A DNA stretch of 64,000 bases from Brachionus plicatilis (taxonomy: Eukaryota > Rotifera > Eurotatoria > Ploima > Brachionidae), in NCBI GenBank assembly GCA_010279815.1, contig QEOQ01000226.1, positions 2,017,969 to 2,081,968 on the forward strand, read 5' to 3'. Below, piece by piece: positions 57,334 to 64,000 of this stretch; positions within the stretch are counted from its first letter, which is position 1, and each line of letters opens with the position of its first letter. The position numbers were made by a program, and so were the translations under genes. The notes below the pieces were generated by a model that worked only from the letters and a program-made list of their open reading frames with translations, was not told the DNA's origin and did not search any database.

Positions 57334-59225
57334 TTTAGACTTGGTTTGTGTGTTTGGGGCAAAATACCAATACTAGACAAAATAAAAATCTAAAAGTTTT
57401 CAAGAAAAAATTGGACAAAAGCAAACTTTTATTTATTTATTTATTTAAAAGTCAAAAATGAATTAGATAATAAATTATGAGCATGGTAACAATGCTTTGC
57501 AGCAAAAATTTAGACAAAACAAGCTCATAATGAAAGTGAGTAATGAAATTTATATTTAGTTAGCTTTATAGTAAAATTAAAAAGATAGACATAAATTTAA
57601 GACTTTTTTGCTTAGGTATTCGTATACTAATTGTGCGCTAAATTTCTTTGCCAAAATTATCTAAATGACATGCTTGCCAAAATGAGAAATTTCTTGCAAC
57701 TGTGTACACTAGATGTAATTTGGCTGTAACGATGGTAGAAATGATCAGCTATGCTAAAAAAGTGAAAATTGCAGCCGATTTTGTGTTAGAATATTTTTCT
57801 ATCACCAAAATTCTGCGCATTTATTCTAAATTATTTTAAAAAATGCTAAAATTAATTTTTATAATTGTATACAGGGTTCGCTTATGAAATCGTTTGTGTC
57901 TTAAAAAATGTTGCTTGAAATCAAACCTAAAAAAAGTCTAATTTAAAAATTGAAAAATAAAATAATATATCACTCTTCTTATAGGCTAAAAGAGTTGAAT
58001 CTTTGCTCTCATTATCTAATCTAATTTGGTGAAGATAAATAACTGAGTTTTTTTTTAGGATTTTTTCTCAAAAATTACCAGAAAATCAAGAAAATTTTTT
58101 TGATAGATAAATCCAAATTTTAATTCATAAAAAATGTGCAATATGAGGGACATAAATTTTTTTACTGATACAAAATTGACAATATGTTTAATTTATTTCA
58201 AAAATCTTTATAAATTTTAAATTGTAACTGAGACAAATAAGTTTCAGTGCTGATCTTTTTGTTTTTTAAATATTTTAAAATAAAATATCTTTAGTATGTT
58301 CAAAAATGTGTCTTTTATTAATTTTATTCAATTAAATATTGCTTTTTGAAATTTTTATTTTAAGCATTTGCTTTAAAAGTTGTTGAAAAATTTATTGAGT
58401 TCTATGAAATATTTTTCTATTTAAATGTAAATCATGAGTTTTGTGTTTATAAGTGTTCTTTTTTAATTAATTTTTGCATCATTTAATTGAAAAAGAATGA
58501 GATTTACTTTAAGTCATTGATTAAACTAATTTTTACTTAAAGTTAATGAAAATTTTTCAATAATAATACTACTAATAATAAATTAATTTTCAAATCGTTA
58601 AAATTACAATTTGGGTTGAGAATTATATTTGATCAACTATTTTTATATTTTAAAAACTAAAATTTTAATTAATTAAAACATAAAAATGCTTTAAAGTAGA
58701 GGCTTAATAAAAAATTCCAAAAAAATTTATCACATTTTGATATAATTTTTTTTCGTCTTTTTTTTTATTGTCGCTCATGAGTTATTTAATTAAAATTATT
58801 ATTATTATTCGTATTATTATTATTTTTTTGACTTTAAAGTAGTATAACAAAAAATGGCTCACTTAAGAATTTTGTTTAAAGGGTGTCCCTAGTCTCCACA
58901 AACAAAAAACTGTCACCCACAAATCAAAAACTTTTCCCCACAAATTAAAAAACTTCTGAGCAAAATTTTTTTCAATATCTACTAAAAACTGCTATTAAAT
59001 ATTTTAGATAAAAAATTACCTATGATTTTACGTAAAAAAAAATTTTGTATTTTAAAAAGTTTTTTATGTTTCAAAAATATCCAATTCTGTTATAACAAAT
59101 GTTTAGTATTTTTAATTTTCAAGTTTCTATGACAACTGTTTTTAAATATACAACAGTTTAAAATTATTATTACTAAAATAATTCTTAACTGACACAAATC
59201 TTTAATATCAATTAACTTATCTAAA
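57334..59225. other. Shared upstream region of divergent DNAJA and CFAP70
   Basis: 1.9 kb between head-to-head genes. The DNAJA-proximal 400 bp is less AT-rich. I could not identify convincing heat-shock elements by eye. Only AT-rich sequence fills the rest. Confidence 0.5.
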
Positions 59226-62200
59226 ATGCAAGACGGTCAGAAATCAAAGCTATCGCTCTATTCTGGTAATGATAAATCAGGCGAAAAGATAAACATTTTT
59301 ATCAAAAAATGCAAAAATTTAGTAAAAATTTTAGTTAGCTTGAATATTTTTTTAAAACATTATCTTTAAAAGGTAACCCAAAAGCCAGAAGGCATTTCGC
59401 TATATGCCAAAATAGATTTTAATGAAGTCCAAATAGCTGAATCACCTAAATTTCATATTACTCCCGAAAATACACCAGACATAAATTTTAGTACCAATCT
59501 AAATGTCATCACTAGTGATTATTATAATATCGACGATTTAGCTTTCAAGCCAGTGATCAGTAAATAAATAAAAATATTAAAAAATTTATTATTTATTAAT
59601 TTAAAATTTTTTTTCAGTTACTTTAATTGAAGTATTGCCGAAAGAAAAGAAACAAAAGGAAGAAAAAATTCAAACATTCGGGCAATGCACTTTTGACTTA
59701 TTAGAAATAATAAGAGGCAAGACTGAGTTGTCTTTTAAACTTCCAGTTTATGCAACACCTGGATCAACATTGGAAGCTCACTCATCAGATATTCCTCTGG
59801 TAATAGCAAACAATATTTTTAAAATTACTATTCAATTACAATCTTTAATAAAGCCTGAGCTTGAAGTGAGAATTATGGTTGAACAACCAATTTTAAATGA
59901 TGATGATTTATCAAAAGCAAACCTTTTGACCATATCTCTTGACTCAATGTACGCTGTTCCCGAGCCGTGGTTGAATAACAATCGAGAGTACGCGTACACC
60001 ACTTCTTTGCCTTTGCCTTTAAATGAAGAAAAAGATAATCCAATTGCTTTTGTTAATGGTATCCTTAAGTCTCCTGCAGATCCGCCTCAAAAACAAAAGC
60101 GTTATGCTGATACTCGCGGAATTCAAGCGGCAAGTGCTATTTTATTGCCTACTTTGGCTCATCATGAAGAAGAAGATGTTGAAGAACTTGGTGATTTTAC
60201 TGCCAAAGAAGAAGCCGAGTATAAACAAACTGCTGAAAAGGAAAAGCACCGAATTGTATGGAACTCTGAACGGAGATGCTATTTAAACCATTCTTCCAAT
60301 ATTGCGTAAATTTAATTAAATTTTTTTTTATTTTACGGTACCTCAAAAATTTGAGCATGTGAATGGAAAGATTATAGATATTTAAAATCAATATATAATA
60401 ATAATTTTTATACTGAGGCTATTAGAGTTTAAAAATTATACTTGCAATTTTTTTATTTTCTTTACAATTTAAAAAAATATCGATATTTTAATTTAAGTAT
60501 TGATTACATAAATCTCATAATAAGTCTTGACTAAACTTTTTTAAAAATTAAAATTTTCAGAATTTTTAATTATTCTTTTTTATTATTTAAAAAAATTTAA
60601 TTTATTGGCTTGACTTTACTTACGATTTAAGGTTTACCACCTATAGTTTATAATATTAATTTTGTTCTTTAAGAATGAGAGATCAAATATTAAAAGCAAG
60701 ATATTGGCCGATTGAAATTATGAGATCAGCTATTCCAACGGGGGTCAAAGGAAGAAGAGTATTTTTTAAAAGAAATATTATATGAATTTAGAAAAAAAAT
60801 TTTCTGTAAGGATGAAGATTTGAACATGTCATATCACGGAGTTGCCTATATTGACATGCAACCTTTGCTTTATCCCGGCGCAACGCATATCCGAGGGGCT
60901 TACAAAATTCATCCTTTCCAAGACAACGAGTACTCAACAAAAACCAAAAGAAAGAATGGCATCGCTGATGAAGCGCTAAAAGTTATCTGCTCGTTATATG
61001 ACCGAAATTATGCAGTAATGCCTATTAAAAAAGATCAAAAAGTTGTCGAAAAAAGAGAGAATAAAAAAGTATGTATTTATTTATTTTTTTTAATGAAGTT
61101 TTTTTAAATTAATATTCAAATTTTTATTGACACAATGAATATCATATATTTTAAAAATTATTACTTGTTTATTTTTTGAATAAAAATAAATTTTGAACCA
61201 AAAATTTTAAACCTGAACATTCAAATATTGACTATTTAAAAAATTTTATTAATTTATTATATAATTTTATCCGGCGTCTATTACTAAAAAACTTGCTCAC
61301 TATTCAAAGCTAATTAAACTTTGGTATATTTTATAAATGGTAACTATTTTTTCTTTTAGATTTAAATTTCGGATTTCTTTAATTAAAAGGCAAAGAGATT
61401 AACTATTATAAAAAATTAAATAATTAGAAAAAAAAATTAATAATATTGGCAAAATGCAGAAAAGTTTAGATTTTTCCATTTTCATATTTTTAGATTTTTT
61501 GTGCAATTTCAGAAGATAAAAAAAATAATTTAGCAATCAAAATTAAAATTTTTATGAAATATTGCACAAAAAATCAAAAAATATGAAAATGCAAAAATGT
61601 AAAATTTTCTGCATTTTTCCATAATATTACTGATTTTTGGAGACTCTGTTATTTTTTTTTGGCTTTTTTTTTACTTAGTTGTACTAAAATTAAAAAAATC
61701 TCATTTTTAATTAGAAATTTTTTAAAATAAATTAAAAGTATATATGATAATTCGTCTTTATAAAGATCAATTTCTAATCAAATTACTTGATTTCATTTAA
61801 TTCAACAGAATTAGAATCTTTGAACTTTATGAGATAAAAATTGAAAAAAAATCTAAATAAAAAAAAAGCTTCCATATTTATTAGATAGATTAGATTTAAA
61901 TTAAGTCTAAAGTGATATTTTTTGTAATTAACTTGTATTAAAAATATATTTTTGTAATAAAATTCAATATTTTTTGTTTATTGTGTCAATATAATTTTTT
62001 TTATTGGAACAAACTGTATCAATATTATAATTTTATTGACACAGTATGTGTCAATTGAGCCACTTTTTTTAAAAAAGATTTTTTTAGGCTCGTGAGTCAA
62101 ATGCTGATGCCCATGATATAAGCCAATCAGTTCAACAAATAATTGAGTCTAAATCTTTCGTAATAATTGATATTAAATTCGATAAGCCTTTGATTCCTAG

Positions 62201-62868
62201 AAAACCTCTAGATTATTTAGCCAAGAAGTAATTTTTAGTATTTTGAAAAAATTTTTTTACTTTTGAGAATTAAAATTTTAGAGTTTCTGAACTAATACCT
62301 CCAAGACCAAAGTATCCTTTGAAAACGAATAGTGCCGAAAAAGCGGTCGCTGATTATCACGGCCAAATTAAAAGCATTTTGAGCTCAGTTTTAGAAGACT
62401 ATAGAAAGTTAAATCTGGATCAAAATGAATTTAGCTCTGAAAGCTCGAGCAAGTCATCCAGAGAATCTGAACTTGAATATAAGTAATTTTTTTTATATTG
62501 TTGAATTAAAATAAAAAATAAAATTTTATTAATTTTAATTAAGACGAAAAAAACTTTTATATGAGTTAAACTCAACAGGAAAATATTTTGCTTTTAAAGA
62601 GCAATTAAAAAATAGTGTTATCAAAATAGTTAGAGAAAAATTTTTGCGAACTAGTGTTTTGAATGACCCGGATGAGTTGCAGCAATTTTTGTCGGAACTA
62701 TATGTGTTTTTGATTGACGAATTACACAAATCTCTCAATGATTCACTAAGTGTTGAAGATGTACCTACGATTGAGAACAATTTAAATGACAGCCAGCAAA
62801 TGAAGCATTTTGCTCTCGAGGCTGAAATGAACAGGAATTATGATCTTGCTGCCTACTATTATCAAGAA
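59226..62868 (+). CDS. CFAP70: Cilia- and flagella-associated protein 70 (5' part; 3' end not resolved)
   Basis: Exons 59226-59321, 59373-59559, 59618-60305, 60674-60758, 60811-61068, 62088-62227, 62282-62482 and 62544-62868, about 660 residues. All joins keep phase. Shared blocks with human CFAP70/TTC18 are VLPKEKKQKEEK, MYAVPEPW, HRIVWNSERRCYLN, RYWPIEIMRSAIP, SYHGVAYIDMQPLLYPGA, IRGAYKIHPF, SVLEDYRKL, LLYELNSTGKYFAFKEQLK, DELQQFLSELYVFLIDELH and MNRNYDLAAYYYQE. CFAP70 binds the outer-dynein-arm region at the base of motile cilia. Its C-terminal TPR repeats should follow YYQE, but no following exon was secure; they probably lie beyond 64000 or in the disturbed interval 62996-63900. A transposon-laden intron is at 61069-62087. 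Confidence 0.9.
61119..62068. repeat. Dispersed transposon-like repeat, copy 2 (CFAP70 intron 5)
   Basis: The left portion (from TTATTGACACAATGAATATC) aligns to the ITFG2-intron copy. The right end, about 61980-62068, is the inverse of the left end of that copy: reversed it reads AAGTGGCTCAATTGACACAT and ACTGTGTCAATA, against GAAGTGACCATTGACACA and ACTGTGTCAATA. The two copies together thus define an element with terminal inverted repeats of roughly 80 bp, this one lacking its left end. A smaller MITE (61448-61620) is nested inside. Confidence 0.75.
61440..61628. mobile_element. MITE nested in the dispersed repeat, 8-bp target duplication
   Basis: The element 61448-61620 (173 bp) has ends GGCAAAATGCAGAAAAGTTT and, reversed, GGAAAAATGCAGAAAATTTT. 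Arms of about 60 bp pair across a short centre. It is flanked by ATAATATT on both sides (61440-61447 and 61621-61628). The ITFG2-intron copy of the host repeat has ATAATACTACTGATT at the same place without the insert, an independent empty site. Confidence 0.85.
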
Positions 62869-63477
62869 GTAATTTTAATTTTTAATTTTTTTAAAACTTA
62901 AAATTTAATGTTAAATATTAAAAATCTAAGATTTAATAAGTTGTTTTATTTGCGCATTTATTAATTATTCAGATTAAAGTGTCAAAAAATTTAAATTAAG
63001 TTTTTCAGAGAATGATTTTGCGTATTCCTCTGAAATTAGTAGAAACAGCAAAATTAAATAGCCTTGCTATGGTAGTAGAAAAGTCAAAATGATTTTTATT
63101 ATTGCTTTTTTTTCAATTGTAAGATTCAAGCAACTCAAATCAAAAATATCAAAATCATTTAGAAAAAAAATTTGAAGTCATTTTAGAATAATCAAAACAC
63201 TTTTTTTCTTTATTTATTCTATTTTAGATGAAACTCAAGATTATCTATCAAAAACTTCCAAGTTTTGACTATAAGCTAATGGAAAACAAAAGTATGGCAA
63301 TAGTTTCTGAATCTGTGATAAATAATAGGGGTAGTTGGAATTTTGAATAAAGAGATTTGATTTACAAAAATATATTTTTCAATCAAACTTTACTTAATTT
63401 ACACAGAAAGAGATTTATATCTGTATACTATGCTGCAGATAAGGATGTGAGCGAAAAGAAAAATAACTTTTTTATAG
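62869..63477 (+). other. Region after the last secure CFAP70 exon, unresolved
   Basis: An acceptor (GTTTTTCAG) precedes 62996+, where AGAATGATTTTG would continue ...YYQE as R-M-I-L, close to the human ERLV, but homology stops there. A second acceptor (CTATTTTAG) precedes 63229, where about 40 codons are open to TAA. Neither gives recognisable TPR sequence. Either divergent or alternative exons, or a locally decayed 3' end, are possible. Confidence 0.35.
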
Positions 63478-63843
63478 GATACAGTGGCTATGTGAAATTT
63501 CAGTACAAAAATTACAATACAAAAAGTAAAATCTTTTTAATTTTTTTTTTAATTGTGCAAAAATGGTTCTTCAAAAAGTACAATATTGTACAAATTTGTA
63601 CAAAACAATTCCAAGCTTCGCAAAAATTCTGCAATTTTGTGTAAAATGCACACCATCAAAAAATATTTATTAAACTCTGCAATAAATTGCAAAGTTTTTG
63701 CAGAGCTTGGAATTCGTTTGTACAAATTTTTACAATATTGTACTTTTTGCAGAACCATTTTTGCACAATTAGAAAAGAAATTATTTAGATTTTACTTTTT
63801 GTACTGAAATTTTTGTACTAAAATTTCACATTGCCGATACAGT
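63478..63843. mobile_element. Foldback MITE with 8-bp target duplication
   Basis: The element 63486-63835 (350 bp) lies between two copies of GATACAGT (63478-63485 and 63836-63843). The ends are GGCTATGTGAAATTTCAGTA and, reversed, GGCAATGTGAAATTTTAGTA. The arms pair almost to the centre (GTACAATATTGTAC, CCAAGCTTCGCAAAA / GCAGAGCTTGG). Bases 63629-63663 match 9017-9052. The terminal sequence resembles that of the foldback at 8227-8556. Confidence 0.88.
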
Positions 63844-64000
63844 AGATTTGGACCAAGAGTCATACTTAAATCGCATGGAAACACATTTTGGTAATAAAAG
63901 TTAATGTGAGGTGGAAAGAATAAATTAAAATTTAAAAATTGGGAGTCATTAAACAGAGAATGTTAATCTGAGAAAGAAATACAACATTTTAAAAGCTAGT
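63844..64000 (+). other. Right-edge sequence, possibly the rest of an interrupted exon
   Basis: Directly after the MITE the sequence reads open (GAT TTG GAC CAA GAG TCA TAC...) up to a possible donor TTTTG|GTAATAAAAG at 63896. Just left of the MITE, TTTTTTATAG resembles an acceptor. The two flanks may thus be one short exon split by the insertion. Its gene is unknown, with CFAP70 possible. Confidence 0.3.

Noticed and set aside
63357..63807. Frames around and inside the 63-kb foldback
   Set aside because: They arise from the inverted arms of the MITE (the same peptide pattern on both strands) and are not conserved coding sequence.
1..64000. tRNA, rRNA, snRNA and CRISPR arrays
   Set aside because: I looked for B-box-like GGTTCRANYCC words, cloverleaf pairings and regular spaced repeats; none was convincing by eye. 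A tRNAscan/Infernal run would settle it.

Overview
The window is a very AT-rich piece of a compact animal genome. Introns are mostly 45-55 nt with GTAAG/GTAAT donors and TTTTAG/TTTAAG acceptors, and a few reach 1-2.5 kb. All recognisable proteins are typical metazoan nuclear genes. The style (AT-rich, short introns, tight same-strand gene runs, many small foldback elements, one N gap) would suit a small lophotrochozoan such as a monogonont rotifer; that placement is inference, and no species-diagnostic marker was seen.

Layout. Plus strand: tail of an Arf-like GTPase (2-196); VPS15/PIK3R4 (2891-7381, intronless, GC-rich codons); N gap (7489-8159); foldback element and a decayed reverse-transcriptase fragment (8.2-8.95 kb); OXA1L (10050-11427). 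A repeat-rich interval follows, with a hAT derivative and a Tc1/mariner relic (12.5-13.9 kb). Minus strand run: CK2 alpha (21171-22737), NDUFA5 (20258-20614), QTRT2 (18354-20096) and ITFG2 (14691-18133). Plus strand: PIGT (25719-28648), NUDT19 (28805-32358), a TP53INP/DOR-family gene (34182-35038), a cluster of hairpin elements (35.7-37.3 kb) and MBTPS1/S1P (37888-42753). Minus strand: a probable neuropeptide precursor (45025-45435), MMUT (47990-52261), YIPF5 (52479-53240) and a DNAJA1/2-type HSP40 (55773-57333). Plus strand: CFAP70 (from 59226, probably running off the window).

The genes are housekeeping and do not form one pathway. Some share compartments: PIGT, MBTPS1 and YIPF5 act in the ER/Golgi; OXA1L, NDUFA5 and MMUT are mitochondrial; VPS15, TP53INP and ITFG2 touch autophagy or mTORC1 control. 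Gene models were built by joining exons by eye, checking GT-AG borders, codon phase and the remembered order of conserved segments in human orthologues.

The most interesting observations are: (1) a secreted precursor whose last 24 residues carry KRKR, a 17-residue peptide and an amidation signal, in a family I do not recognise; (2) tight same-strand gene runs in which a splice-acceptor-like AG lies 0-13 nt before the start codon, as expected for spliced-leader trans-splicing; (3) several MITE/foldback families with 8-bp target duplications, one hAT copy keeping an open C-terminal dimerisation segment, and one insertion whose empty site is visible in a second repeat copy in this window; (4) strong codon-composition contrast between VPS15/TP53INP and their neighbours.
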